Below are positions 1 to 10,084 of a stretch of 64,000 bases of DNA, one piece after another. A model generated the notes under the pieces. That model was not told the origin of the DNA. It ran no database searches and saw only the letters and a list, made by a program, of their open reading frames with translations. The DNA comes from Siphonodentalium dalli (taxonomy: Eukaryota > Mollusca > Scaphopoda > Gadilida > Siphonodentaliidae), in assembly GCA_032622095.1 (NCBI GenBank), contig CP136063.1, forward strand, positions 117,572,723-117,636,722, written 5' to 3'. Within the stretch, counting starts at the first letter, position 1, and each line of letters starts with the position of its first letter. Position numbers and translations under genes: made by a program.

Positions 1-1560
1 AGTATGTATACACAAGTCTACACCTGTTTGTTCAGCATAATAACACAACAATTCTTATACCACGGAGCACGATTTGCCATCGCCATTACCAAATGAAACC
101 GGCCAGAACGCCAACAGTAGATTGGGCATATAATCACGACCTTTCAGGTCAAACTCACACGAGATAATCATTTCTATGTCAAGCGGCCAGTCTGACTGGA
201 TAATTAAAACCAAACAACGACGTTAGTTGACCAAGGTTATGCGACGCGAATACATGTTGATGTGCGCACAGGGACGCTGTGAGTACATTTTGGCATTCAC
301 TGTATAGGGCGTATGCGTGCACGTGCAGGTATATATACTCAACCAGCTTAAAGCATATATTGTCTTATTTGTGTATTTGCATTCGTATTGTTATCTTGGT
401 CTTATCGTTATGATAGACATTGTGTATTTATACTATTCATCGACAATATGTATACCCCCATACCACGATATGTATAATGGCACATACTTATTCCAAACCG
501 CCGTCTGTCCATCTGTTCATTCCGTACTGACTGTGAACTATTTAATTCCATTTGAGATATTTCAACCCTTGCCGTCCGTTCCCATGCAAGCATAATCGAG
601 TGTTGAGTTCACATGGACTCCGATATTTATACATTTATACATGCATGCGCATGCTCCGCTGTAAAACTTTTCTTAAAAGTGCATCTACGTAATTATGTAC
701 CTTGTGTGCAATGATGTACACACGGAATATACCTCAAATCCGCACTCATTGACACATGTGTGTACATATACAAATACTACAACACTATTGCAACGTTCTT
801 GCGTAACTTACGTGTACATGACAAATTTATGCCAATCTCGCCGTTCGTTCGTCCATCCATCCACAGTCTGTACTATTATAGCTTCTAATATTACTTTATA
901 TTTTATTATATCTATGATACTTCAAACCATAACGCTGTTCACTTGCGCGTGGTGAATGAATAACTATTAGAACATGCATATGTATGTTATACAATAATTA
1001 GGCACTTATAGGTCATTCAAGTATTCCACACTTCCTCCAGTTCATATGCCTACTCTGTTTTTTTTTTCTCCTTTCCATGGGGTTACTGTTACTCCTTGGG
1101 GGAGTTGATCATTTGCTGGTGTTTGATATAGTTTCATATGCCCTATGATCGTGGCCTGTTTTTGGCTATTATAGCTATAGCCATTCAGCCGCTTTTTACT
1201 TAGTGGGTTTATGGACTGGAGCTAGCGAATACTCAGCATCATTAGTGTTAATTATATCAAATTATCCTCCAAATTAAATGCGACACATAAACTATGCCTT
1301 TCTCAATGCTCGTCTGAAGTATTGCGTACTAGTTTCTATATATTTTATTGTATCCGAGAATGGAGATATTTCAAACCATGCGGTTCCGCCCCCTGTGAAA
1401 ACATAAGCGTGCGTATCAAAAACTACATTTAATGATCTGGGCACGCACACACCTATATGTATGTATGTACGTGTGACTTTGTGTATGTGTTTATAGGTGT
1501 GTGTATGTATTTAATTATATATGTGTGTAGTTGTGTATCTTCCTGTTAGTCTTATGAATA
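1..1560. other. Non-coding flank, no gene recognised
   Basis: Only short frames with no domain character occur here (for example a 92-codon frame at 317-595 rich in Tyr, Leu and Ile). The stretch is AT-rich, with a GT-rich tract around 1440-1540 made of repeated GTGTATGT-like words. The 5' untranslated part of the downstream retrotransposon may start somewhere after about 1560, but no boundary or target-site duplication could be seen. Confidence 0.5.
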
Positions 1561-1951
1561 AATCGGACCTTTAAATCGAATAGTTGGCATGATTATCTCT
1601 ATCCCTCACTTTAGAAACATAACTCCTATAGTCATTTCCGCTGCATATACATTTTCGTGATGAAGAGCTCCGAGCTCAAAACACACCCTAAGATTATCAA
1701 ACTTAAGAAGAACCCCTGTTTGGTCGACTCAAAAAACCCATCGGCCTGCACAACCACGATTGGTATACATTCTATTGCCACTCACTATTGCTATCTCATA
1801 CTCTCATTCACTATACTCAACTGCCCTTCTGTTCTACTCTGTTCTCTTTCTCCTACCTACTCACACCTACCTGTATGCTCTATTAATATGTTTGTTACTG
1901 TGCACCGAGGATGCCCAAAACAGAACTGCTCTCAGGATTTTGATATGACTT

Positions 1952-4900
1952 TTGATAATGGGTGACATAATGTTACATAGGGCAAGAATCGGTGCATTTC
2001 ACAATCTTGCTGTCAGGCTGTCAGGGAGGGGGCGTCTATGTGTGAAACAATCAAAAACATGCTTGTTTTATATCATGTTACGTTTACGTGGACTGGATCT
2101 TATAACTGCCTTAACATTGACACTGTTGGTTTTCATTTTCTTCCCGATGGAACAATTCTGCGCTCTCAAACATATCTTGGCAGGCAAGAAACTATCTAAT
2201 TCTCCAAATTCCGATGATAAAAAGACGAAGTTGAACACTAAATTTGCGATGTCACACACAATTGTATTCCTCTTCACATGCGTGACATTTCTAACTGTAT
2301 TAGCGGTATCTTTAGCAAAGGCCCTTTTGGTCCTGGCAGGAGACGTGGAGACTAACCCAGGCCCCTCAACCGAACAACACAATCACTCGGTACTTGTACT
2401 GAATACACAGAGTATCAGAAATAAAGTAGATATACTTGCAGCCGAAACATCAAATGGGGAGTACGACATATGTCTATTAACCGAATCCTGGCTCGATCAT
2501 TCTATCCCGGATTCAGAAATCCATCTTCCTGGCTACCATGATCCTGCCCGCAAAGACAGGATAGATGGCAGAACAGGAGGGGGTGTGTGTATTTACGTTC
2601 GTGACACTATACCATTCAAAATACGCGATGAACTTGACAGTGACGAAGTAGAAAATATCTGGATAGAGGTTACAATTAACACAAAACGTTGTCTTGTAGG
2701 ATGTTTTTATCGCCCTCCCAACTCCCCCGCAAGCCTGTGGACAAAAATTAATGATAACATTTCTCTTGCGCGCGATAGCGACCTGGATGTCATAATAGGT
2801 GGAGATTTCAATGAAAACTATGTACGCAACGGTAATGGTAAAATAAACGGCATATGTAGCGAACGAGGTCTGACCCAACTGGTCACTGATAAAACGCATT
2901 TTACTGAAAATTCCTCATCCATTCTCGACTTGCTCATGACTAGCAACCCTGACCTTATTGATTCCCCTTGTGTTCTTGGCAACATATTCGACAACACAAT
3001 TAGGTATCACTGTCCGGTCGTTGCTCAGATAAAACTTTTGAAAAATAAGTCGGCTACAAATCTCACTAGACGTATCTGGAATTATAATCTGGCTGACTTC
3101 GATACCATGAACGAAGACTTCTTGAGCTGGAACTATGATGATAATACACCATTTGAACTTTCAGCTCATGCAGATAACTTAACTGCAAAAATTCAAAAGG
3201 TATGCAGTGACAATATCCCAAATAAGATAGTACTTATCCGGAAAGGTAGTCCCCAATGGCTTACGTGTAATGTACGGAAACTGATGAGGCAACGAAATCG
3301 ATTACACAAGATAGCTAAAAGGAAAAACACACCACAAACATGGGCAAACTTCAGATCTAAACGTAATGAAACTACATCGGCTATTAGAAAAAGCAAACGT
3401 GATTATGACACCAAGAATGAGAACACATTGAATAGCCCATCACATGACCAGTCTTCCTGGTGGAAAACACTCCAAAAAATAGTATTTGCTACCAGTGATA
3501 GATCAATACCCCCCTTGAACACCAACGGCGACTTCCTGATATCACCAACTGAAAAAGCAAATGCTTTCAATTCGTATTTTTGTAAAATTTCATCAGTTGA
3601 TGACGTCGGGAAACGCCTACCAGTCCTTGAACCGGATAACTCCATATCCACATTAAGCGATATAAAAATCACAGCCCCTGACATTTACAAAGCGTTAAAA
3701 AGTCTTAAAATATCTAAGTCAAGTGGGCCCGACGGAATAAGTCCGAGAGTTTTGAAAAGTTGTGCCTCCTCGCTCTGTGAACCTCTTGAATTCTATTTTA
3801 GAACATTTACCGAAAACAGTTACTACCCACACCAGTGGAAGCGTTCACATGTTACACCTATATTTAAGAGTGGTGATTCCGGTCTTATATCAAATTACCG
3901 ACCAATTTCTCTACTAAGCTGCGTCTCAAAGGTCTATGAAAAATGTATTTATAAATATCTATGGGAATTTCTTGATGAAAACAAACTCCTATCATTTTAC
4001 CAAGCTGGTTTCATGCGCAACGATTCAACGGTTTTTCAACTTAACGAAATATATGACAATATATGTCGATCATTAGACGACGGAAAAGAGGTCCGGTGTA
4101 TATTCTGTGACATAAGTAAAGCATTCGATAAAGTCTGGCACCGTGGCCTCTTGAACAAACTGACAAAAATTGGTATAAGAGGAAACTTGTATAACTTGAT
4201 GAAATCGTATCTAGAATGTAGACAACAACAGGTTGTCATAGACGGCACACGTTCGGAACTACAAAATGTAACAGCAGGTGTGCCGCAAGGCTCAGTATTA
4301 GGCCCACTTCTGTTTTTAATTTATATTAATGATATAACCGAAAATATACGATGTAACATTCGTCTATTTGCTGATGACACTTCTCTATTTCTTACTATCG
4401 AAGACCCCACCATGGCCGCAAAACTAATCAACGATGACCTCGAAACTCTCATGTGTTGGGCATCAGAATGGCTTGTAAAATTCAATCCCCTGAAAACGGA
4501 ATCTCTCTTAATCTCCAGGAAAGAAACACCAGTATATCATCCACATTTGACCATGGGAACCGCGACAATTGTTGAGGTTGACAGCCATAAACATCTGGGA
4601 CTTACTTTCGACAACATGGGCTCTTGGGGTATCCACATCAGATCTATGCTTGACAAAGCATGGAGTCGAGTAAATCTAGTACGTAAACACAGATACAGGC
4701 TAAGCAGAGTAACGCTTGAAAAAATCCATTATACATTTATCCGACCAATACTGGAATATGCCTCCCCTGTTTGGGATAACTGCCCTGATTATCTTAGTGA
4801 TGACATTGAAAAGGTTCAGTATGAAATGGCCCGAATAGTAACAGGTGCAACCATCAGTACGAGTAACGCGTGCCTTTTGTCAGAGACTGGCTGGGAACTC

Positions 4901-5521
4901 CTCTCTTCACGCCGTAGAAAACACAAGCTGTGCCAATTTTTTAAAATGATACGAGGAACTGCTCCATCAATTTTAAGAAATTATGTACGACCAATTCAGG
5001 CAAATAATTCCAGATATAACTTCAGATTTGAACATATAAGACTACCCTCGAATATTAATTATGACTATTATATGGATTCTTTCTTACCATCTGCAATTAC
5101 CGAATGGAACAAACTGTCAGAAACTACAAAGAGCAGCAGTACAATCGAAGACTTCAAAAAGGAACTGAACAGTGACAATATACGCCCACCTGCCTATTTT
5201 TATCATAGTAAATGTCGTAAATCTCATATCCTCCATACCCGGTTAAGATTGAACTGCAGCCACCTAAGTGGTGACCTGACAGATAACCATGTAACAATTT
5301 CCCCCTTCTGTCTATGTGGGGAATTTGAGACAACTTACCACTATCTCTTTGAATGTACATTTTATCAAGAGCCCAGAAGAGAACTATATGACTCCCTACC
5401 AAATGTTGCCTTATCTGAGAATACACTAATGCGGGGGTCAAGAGAGCTTAGTCTTCGCGAAAACAAACAAATATTTAATGCAGTACAGACATATATTATG
5501 AGAACAAAAAGATTTCCATGA
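1952..5521 (+). CDS. CR1/L2-like non-LTR retrotransposon ORF2 (2A, endonuclease, reverse transcriptase)
   Basis: Intact 1189-codon frame. Seen: two hydrophobic N-terminal segments (about residues 48-64 and 102-129); a 2A motif DVETNPGP at 131-138; an APE-type endonuclease (about 146-362) with N151, TESW at 177-180, YRPP at 253-256, GDFN at 284-287 and ILDLL at 334-338; and a reverse transcriptase (about 632-870) with motif A FCDISKAFDKVWH (718-730, D720), motif B GVPQGSVLGP (776-785) and motif C FADD (806-809). A C-terminal C-x-C-x7-H-x4-C motif (C1120, C1122, H1130, C1135) is likely zinc- or nucleic-acid-binding. In this family the endonuclease nicks the target and the RT copies element RNA at the nick. 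Odd: the usual SDH of the endonuclease is R-Y-H at 351-353. No ORF1 was found upstream. The first Met is taken by default; M42, M66 or M100 are possible starts. The clade call within the CR1 group is approximate. Confidence 0.93.
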   Translation: MIMGDIMLHRARIGAFHNLAVRLSGRGRLCVKQSKTCLFYIMLRLRGLDLITALTLTLLVFIFFPMEQFCALKHILAGKKLSNSPNSDDKKTKLNTKFAMSHTIVFLFTCVTFLTVLAVSLAKALLVLAGDVETNPGPSTEQHNHSVLVLNTQSIRNKVDILAAETSNGEYDICLLTESWLDHSIPDSEIHLPGYHDPARKDRIDGRTGGGVCIYVRDTIPFKIRDELDSDEVENIWIEVTINTKRCLVGCFYRPPNSPASLWTKINDNISLARDSDLDVIIGGDFNENYVRNGNGKINGICSERGLTQLVTDKTHFTENSSSILDLLMTSNPDLIDSPCVLGNIFDNTIRYHCPVVAQIKLLKNKSATNLTRRIWNYNLADFDTMNEDFLSWNYDDNTPFELSAHADNLTAKIQKVCSDNIPNKIVLIRKGSPQWLTCNVRKLMRQRNRLHKIAKRKNTPQTWANFRSKRNETTSAIRKSKRDYDTKNENTLNSPSHDQSSWWKTLQKIVFATSDRSIPPLNTNGDFLISPTEKANAFNSYFCKISSVDDVGKRLPVLEPDNSISTLSDIKITAPDIYKALKSLKISKSSGPDGISPRVLKSCASSLCEPLEFYFRTFTENSYYPHQWKRSHVTPIFKSGDSGLISNYRPISLLSCVSKVYEKCIYKYLWEFLDENKLLSFYQAGFMRNDSTVFQLNEIYDNICRSLDDGKEVRCIFCDISKAFDKVWHRGLLNKLTKIGIRGNLYNLMKSYLECRQQQVVIDGTRSELQNVTAGVPQGSVLGPLLFLIYINDITENIRCNIRLFADDTSLFLTIEDPTMAAKLINDDLETLMCWASEWLVKFNPLKTESLLISRKETPVYHPHLTMGTATIVEVDSHKHLGLTFDNMGSWGIHIRSMLDKAWSRVNLVRKHRYRLSRVTLEKIHYTFIRPILEYASPVWDNCPDYLSDDIEKVQYEMARIVTGATISTSNACLLSETGWELLSSRRRKHKLCQFFKMIRGTAPSILRNYVRPIQANNSRYNFRFEHIRLPSNINYDYYMDSFLPSAITEWNKLSETTKSSSTIEDFKKELNSDNIRPPAYFYHSKCRKSHILHTRLRLNCSHLSGDLTDNHVTISPFCLCGEFETTYHYLFECTFYQEPRRELYDSLPNVALSENTLMRGSRELSLRENKQIFNAVQTYIMRTKRFP
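2342..2365 (+). other. 2A-like translational recoding motif in the retrotransposon N-terminus
   Basis: Codons 131-138 read DVETNPGP, preceded by ALLVLAG, which is the full 2A consensus (D-V/I-E-x-N-P-G-P with an upstream hydrophobic/Gly stretch). Established: 2A makes the ribosome skip the Gly-Pro bond, here between G137 and P138, releasing the upstream peptide. Known in CR1/L2/Rex-group elements of marine invertebrates. The released leader here is hydrophobic and resembles a signal sequence. Confidence 0.9.
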
Positions 5522-6236
5522 TCTGCATTGGTAACAAATTGCTTTGGATTCCGGCCGCGCTATGCGGCAGCACGATGTTCCCCATTATATATGTAGTACT
5601 AAATGTCTTCCGATAACGATTATTTTGTAAGTTACTTACTTGTCACTATCCTGTATATACGTGAACTGATTCTACATGAAGAATACAGCAATATTCGCAG
5701 TGAACCCCATTGAAATAGGAATTGGCCATTGCGATTGACCCCCTCCCATGAAGCCTGACGCATGCATATTACTACGAGCATAATTTTCATCACGCAGCAA
5801 ATAAATTATTGAAAACTCTGTCCCCTCTACTTTCTCACTCTCTCTCTCTTCTCTCTCTCTGCCTCCTGCTATCCCTAACACTATCTTCCGCTGTGTCCAT
5901 CCCAACTTAGTTACTTCTCCTTTAAAAAATATTATTTCTATTATTTCCCGTCTGATCGATACCCCTCCCTCACTTATTGGGGAAGGGGCATGTCGCAAAA
6001 GAGGAGAAGACTTCATATAAGCCCTCGGGCTTGTTGTCTGATCCTCATTTCCATACATTATCTCTTATATGTTGTATATTTATGTCATTTGTGTATTATG
6101 TGTATTATGTTTGGATTTGGGAATAAAAATATGTTTACACTAAGCCTAAGAGCTCGAAGCAAAAGCTCGAATCTTTAAGATCGAAGCATAAAAGCTTAAT
6201 TAATTAAGGTGTTGCCCTAAGTGGTAAACCTTGGAA
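5522..6236 (+). other. Retrotransposon 3' tail and unassigned spacer with CT microsatellite
   Basis: The first roughly 150 bases after the ORF2 stop probably include the element's 3' untranslated tail; a small GCCGC/GCGGC hairpin lies near 5552-5570. No poly(A) or terminal microsatellite marks its end. A CT-rich microsatellite occupies about 5832-5861. At 6123-6128 an AATAAA signal follows a TATA-like word (about 6014-6019), so part of this stretch could be LTR sequence of the degraded element downstream. No gene is seen; a 128-codon minus-strand frame at 5672-6058 covers the microsatellite and has no domain character. Confidence 0.4.
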
Positions 6237-6474
6237 GTGTATAGAGACTAAGTGGGCAGTTTTACGAGGTTAAAACTGCCAAAGTCCTGCCACGGGCAGA
6301 ACTTGAACAGACAGTTAGCTGGAAACTGTCGGTCTCTATTGTGTTTACAGATTGGCAAGGCCAAGTCTGTGTAGTGTATAGAGACTAAGTGTGCAGTTTT
6401 ACGAGGTTAAAACTGACAAAGTCCTGCCACGGGCAGAACTTAGACAGTTAGCTGGAAACTGTCAGTCTCTATTG
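6237..6474 (+). repeat. Two tandem cloverleaf-like structured repeats
   Basis: Two copies, 137 bp apart (6237-6342 and 6374-6474). Copy 1 can fold into a closing stem (ATAGAGAC 6241-6248 with GTCTCTAT 6332-6339) enclosing three hairpins: GGCAGTTTTA 6255-6264 with TAAAACTGCC 6271-6280; CTGCC 6287-6291 with GGCAG 6295-6299; GACAGTT 6310-6316 with AACTGTC 6324-6330. Copy 2 keeps the closing stem (6378-6386 with 6464-6472, one pair improved from T.G to T-A) and all three hairpins, the first shortened to 8 bp. Not a tRNA, and no hammerhead core is present. It may be a retroelement leader RNA structure. Confidence 0.7.
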
Positions 6475-6522
6475 TTAGGGGTATAGTGTAGTGTTTCCCT
6501 TGAGCACTTAGAAAAATAAGGG

Positions 6523-6532
6523 TGGTGGCAGC
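6523..6532 (+). other. Partial second primer-binding-site-like sequence
   Basis: TGGTGGCAGC repeats the first ten bases of the full site at 6674. It also follows an AAGGG-type purine stretch. It may be a remnant of a duplicated or older leader, or chance. Confidence 0.3.
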
Positions 6533-6673
6533 AATTTAAGTAGAATCAACCCAGACATTAAAATCCCCTTGGGCGTCTGGGCGACCCACGAGTCGGAATC
6601 ATATTCCTTTTTATGGCATGCAGTCGTTAGACCGCTCGGTTAGTTTATACCCCCGGTTGCATGTTACATAAAG

Positions 6674-6690
6674 TGGTGGCAGCGGTGGGA
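6674..6690 (+). promoter_or_regulatory. tRNA-Leu-type primer binding site of an LTR retroelement
   Basis: TGGTGGCAGCGGTGGGA is the exact complement of a tRNA 3' end TCCCACCGCTGCCA plus CCA, the 3' end of a common animal tRNA-Leu. It lies five bases after a possible LTR end (GTTACA at about 6663-6668), the usual spacing for a minus-strand primer site. Ty3/gypsy elements of bivalves often use tRNA-Leu primers. No facing 3' LTR was found, so the assignment rests on this match and the gag-like frame downstream. Confidence 0.55.
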
Positions 6691-6788
6691 TTGATTGATT
6701 CTAATTTAACTTGTTAGAATAGATTAAGATTGATTTTTTTTTATTGTAATTAAATATTAAATGTTGGTTCTTGAAATAAAATTTTGAA

Positions 6789-7004
6789 ATGGCTTCTGAT
6801 ATTCCGGTAGGTATTATGTTATTTGAAGATATACATGAAGCTTCTCAAAGTAATGAATATTGTGCATATATGGGCCTTGATGTTCGTGAATTTACAATGT
6901 GTGGAAATTTTTGTATTGCTTTCTTTTATCTTGAAGAAATAAATGAAGTAATCAGTCATTGTTATCTCAGTGGTTACGATTACATCATTTTCGAGCCTCA
7001 GTAA
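6789..7004 (+). CDS. Small hypothetical protein, 71 codons, in the retroelement-like leader
   Basis: A 71-residue acidic frame (many Glu/Asp, several Cys and Tyr) that begins shortly after the PBS and ends 67 bases before the gag-like frame. No family recognised. It is well composed for a real peptide but could be a chance frame in the leader. It sits in the same orientation as the gag-like frame. Confidence 0.3.
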   Translation: MASDIPVGIMLFEDIHEASQSNEYCAYMGLDVREFTMCGNFCIAFFYLEEINEVISHCYLSGYDYIIFEPQ

Positions 7005-7071
7005 TTGGATGTCAGGTAAGCATCCGATTTCACTCAGATAATTTTTTTTGTTGAGTTGATAATTATTAAGT

Positions 7072-8259
7072 ATGTCAGATTACAGTAGTAGCAATTCATC
7101 CCATCTAATTCCTGCAATAGAACACTTGTCTATCCTTCGTGCCAAAGTTGCACAAATGAAGGAGGGAAATGATAGACAACTAGGTTTAGTGAGAGAGACA
7201 ATACGAAGACACAAAGAGTCATGTCTTAGTGCCAATGACAGTGAAGTGGTCTTTAAACCCCGTGGATTTGAGCATCAAGCTCACCACAGAAACGACTCCC
7301 AAGTAGAGCATGTGTATGAAGATATAACTCTTCCGCTAAAACCACATGCTGTTGCTTTTTGTGATCACCTAAACCTCAACCAAAAACAGTCAAGTCTATA
7401 ACATAACTTTGACATACAACATGAAAATACAACTGTACCACTGAGAAAATACTCAGAAGAGTATTATGCCCCAATGAATTGTCCTCAAGAGACAGAGCCT
7501 GAACAAATACTGAGAAAATACTCAGAAGAGTATTATGCCCCAATGGATTGTCCTCGAGAGACAACACCCACACAAAGTATTTATGAGTCAAGGACTCAAA
7601 CACAAAGTAATTTCCCTACAAAGTCGGTGGACTTCACAAAACATTCCAGGCTCCATGGTGAGCTGGATATGTTCAAACGTTGCAGTGATGCAATAATGTC
7701 TCCCAAAGAGCATGAGCTGTCACAACGACTTGAACATCTTGAAAAAGACTTCAATTCAATGAGAGCAAATTCTTATAAGTCTAAACAGCCCAGTGATCAT
7801 ATACGATTCGAGGATGAGAAACCAAGGAGGCCCCCTCGATATCAATCCACTGAAGCACAACGTGCTGATTATATGGCCAGACCACATACTGACAAATCTA
7901 ATCCTTCATTCCCCCAGAAATTTCCCATACGTTCAGAAACTCCAACTAAAAATCCTGTGTTTGGAATTAAAAATAAGTCGCATCAGAAGACTTCAACACC
8001 CTATCCAGGTCATAAAATGGATGCACAAGGTTACTTGTTTCGGACGAATGGCCCATCCCAGGTACCTAATGTGCAAAATCCAGCCAACCAACCAATGAAT
8101 CTCATTCAGAGATTTCCCACACATAACCAAAATGATAATTTAAGGTATGAGTCAATTTATCATGGTCACGATGAAAACCGACTTAATCAGAACCAAGCAA
8201 CACATAATAAATCAGCTAATTGCTTCGTGAGAATAAATACAGTAATTTTCTCTGAATAG
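7072..8259 (+). pseudogene. Gag-like frame interrupted by one in-frame stop
   Basis: Two frames, 7072-7401 (109 codons) and 7474-8259 (261 codons), lie in the same register; the TAA at 7399-7401 is the only stop between 7072 and 8259, so they look like one frame of about 395 codons with a single nonsense change or a readthrough stop. The product is rich in Ser, Gln, Asn, Pro and Lys, with a short heptad-like segment (LSQRLEHLEKDF) in the middle and basic low-complexity sequence at the C-terminus, as in Gag proteins. No CCHC zinc knuckle was seen. Just after the stop there is a 69-bp tandem duplication. The tRNA-type primer site is about 380 bases upstream. Nothing like pol follows. Host low-complexity protein is the alternative. 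Confidence 0.4.
7441..7578 (+). repeat. 69-bp tandem duplication inside the gag-like frame
   Basis: The unit starting CTGAGAAAATACTCAGAAG at 7441 recurs at 7510 with few differences, preserving the frame (23 codons). Both copies encode the word LRKYSEEYYAPM followed by N/D-C-P. Confidence 0.85.
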
Positions 8260-9716
8260 TAATTAAGGAATTTATCCTGTGATCTTATATCTTATAAATT
8301 AGTGGATCTTAGTTATACTTTATAGAAATCAGAGATAAGATTTCTTTCATATTTGGAATATTTTTGGTTGAAAATCATACGAGTATTTAGCAGAAATCTT
8401 TAATAAGATTTCTTTCATATTTCTAGTTAGTAATTTAGATAGAAATATTTAGTGAGATTAGATTAATTTGGAAATAGAACTTTTATAGAATATTTAAAGT
8501 GAAGTAGTATATTGTGTGTTAGAGTTTACATAACTGAAGTTTATAGTGATCATGGCCAAATGAGTTGAATATACACATACATATACATATATTATTAATA
8601 AGAATAAATCGTGTGTCCCCTATATTGTGGTTTGTCTTATTTAAGAGAATCCCCGATTCGAACATATACTGCGTCACTTGCCAGTGTGGGACTGTGCCGG
8701 TTACAGTATCAACAAATAGGTTACACAATAAAATCATGTTCTCCTTGATTTGAGAACAGCCTATTGTGTGTGTTTAGTTATCAGGTGCAGAAACAATTTT
8801 AAGGCACACACTCTGACAGCTGTATTCAGCTCTATTAGGTAAACAACTGCTTTTGTCCAATGGTTATATTTTACAGATACAACTGAATACTGTATAAATA
8901 CAAATAAGATTCATTCAGGATTTTGGTTAGAAATAATATAAAGGAGATCTCTCTGTGTGTTACACTGCATCATCCAATTCTGGCATGAAGGCAGCAGTGT
9001 GTCCTAAATTTGTCAAGTGTGAATTTAGTACTGAAATTGTTTTTATTTGCAAGACATGGGATCAAGGAATATTCAGAAAGATGGTGTTGGATTAATTTCA
9101 ATTAGTTTGATCTTATGTACATATATTAGATAAGAAATGTGCGTAGCTCAGAATGAAAGTAAACAATTTGTTGCTTAAGGATTTTATTTCCCTCATTGTG
9201 TTTTGTGAGGATATCAAGTGAGATAATTTATAATTTTGCATGATCAAATACAACACACAACATTCTAATCAGCAATTTTAATATGACCACCGGTTGAGTT
9301 GTTGCTTCTTGTTGAGCACAAAATTATTTTGTAATGCCTATGTTCATGTTCAATAACAGGCCATTATTATATCAGAAGAAAGTTGCAGAAATATTAAAGA
9401 AATGACTGCAAGATCGATAAAGGGATTTTGACCGACAAGAGTAATTAAATAACATGTGTGTATCCCTTTGTTTACTTAGTCTGCCGATCAAAAATAATGA
9501 CCCCAACTCATCTTCCAGTCTTCATTATAATCATATATCAGTACTTTTTAATAGAATATTAACAACATGTACAACTGTTCAATGCTATCAATACAATTGT
9601 AACATATTGTTAAATTTCCAACAGTCTCCAAATAACATGCTTGCAAGTGATGGCTTGAAGTGATCAGGTGGTTCATTGCTTTTTAAGAAGTATTATTATC
9701 CATCCCTTAACTAACA
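8260..9716. other. AT-rich spacer without recognised gene
   Basis: No frame of note. A phrase ATAAGATTTCTTTCATATTT occurs twice, at about 8334 and 8402. An AATAAA lies near 8728. Frames at 8519-8753 on both strands are short and without domain character. Confidence 0.5.
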
Positions 9717-9761
9717 CTATTTCTGATTGGGCAAAAGCCGCCACGTGATAGTCCTGGAAAA

Positions 9762-9840
9762 AGTCATATTGGACTCCCGAAAGTCATATTGGACTCCAGA
9801 CTGTACAATATGACTTCTCATATTGGACTCCGTGACGTCA
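9762..9840. repeat. Cluster of AGTCATATTGGACTC motifs next to a CRE-like palindrome
   Basis: AGTCATATTGGACTCC occurs at 9762-9777 and 9782-9797, a reverse copy CAATATGACTT at about 9806-9816, and TCATATTGGACTCC at 9818-9831. They are followed by TGACGTCA at 9833-9840, a perfect CRE-type octamer. The same motif forms the centre of the palindrome at 10085-10244. Confidence 0.7.
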
Positions 9841-10084
9841 CGAATTAATTCTATTGCGAAATGAATCGGTGAAATTGTGATGCGCGCGCAATATTGATGG
9901 ATTTTAGCAGACGTTTCACTTCCGCATTGAGTTTTTTTTTTACTTTTCCAAATCATGCTTTCTGATGATCAATATACGGTACAGGCTTTTATAGAGAATT
10001 AAGTGCCGACAAATACCAAAAATAACCACAAAAGTTTTATTTCCAAAATTTGGATAAACCTACAGATGGATAATAAAAATGTCA

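Larger units (their letters stand above)
6100..8760 (+). mobile_element. Decayed LTR-retroelement-like region (leader, PBS, gag-like frame)
   Basis: Grouped because, in order, there are a structured leader repeat (6237-6474), a 17-nt tRNA-Leu-type primer binding site (6674-6690), a short frame (6789-7004) and a basic, Gln/Asn/Pro-rich gag-like frame (7072-8259). No protease, reverse transcriptase or integrase follows: 8260-8760 is AT-rich with no long frame. No 3' LTR matching the 5' side was recognised. Either pol was deleted or this is a non-autonomous derivative. A poly(A) signal AATAAA lies near 8728. Both element boundaries are uncertain. Confidence 0.4.

Noticed and set aside
1657-1965. 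102-codon frame just upstream of ORF2 as a possible ORF1
   Set aside because: No ORF1 features (RRM, zinc knuckle, coiled coil) and composition typical of a chance frame; it overlaps the ORF2 start by only a few codons.
5672-6058. 128-codon minus-strand frame
   Set aside because: It spans a CT microsatellite that reads as Glu/Arg/Ser repeats; no domain and no context.
6237-6474. Hammerhead ribozyme
   Set aside because: A hammerhead was considered because retroelements and satellites can carry one, but no CTGATGA...GAAA core is present in the structured repeat. The CTGATGA at about 9961 has no matching partner.
8650-8700. tRNA-like box B (TGTTCGAATCGGGG on the minus strand)
   Set aside because: The only box A-like word is too close, and no stems form.
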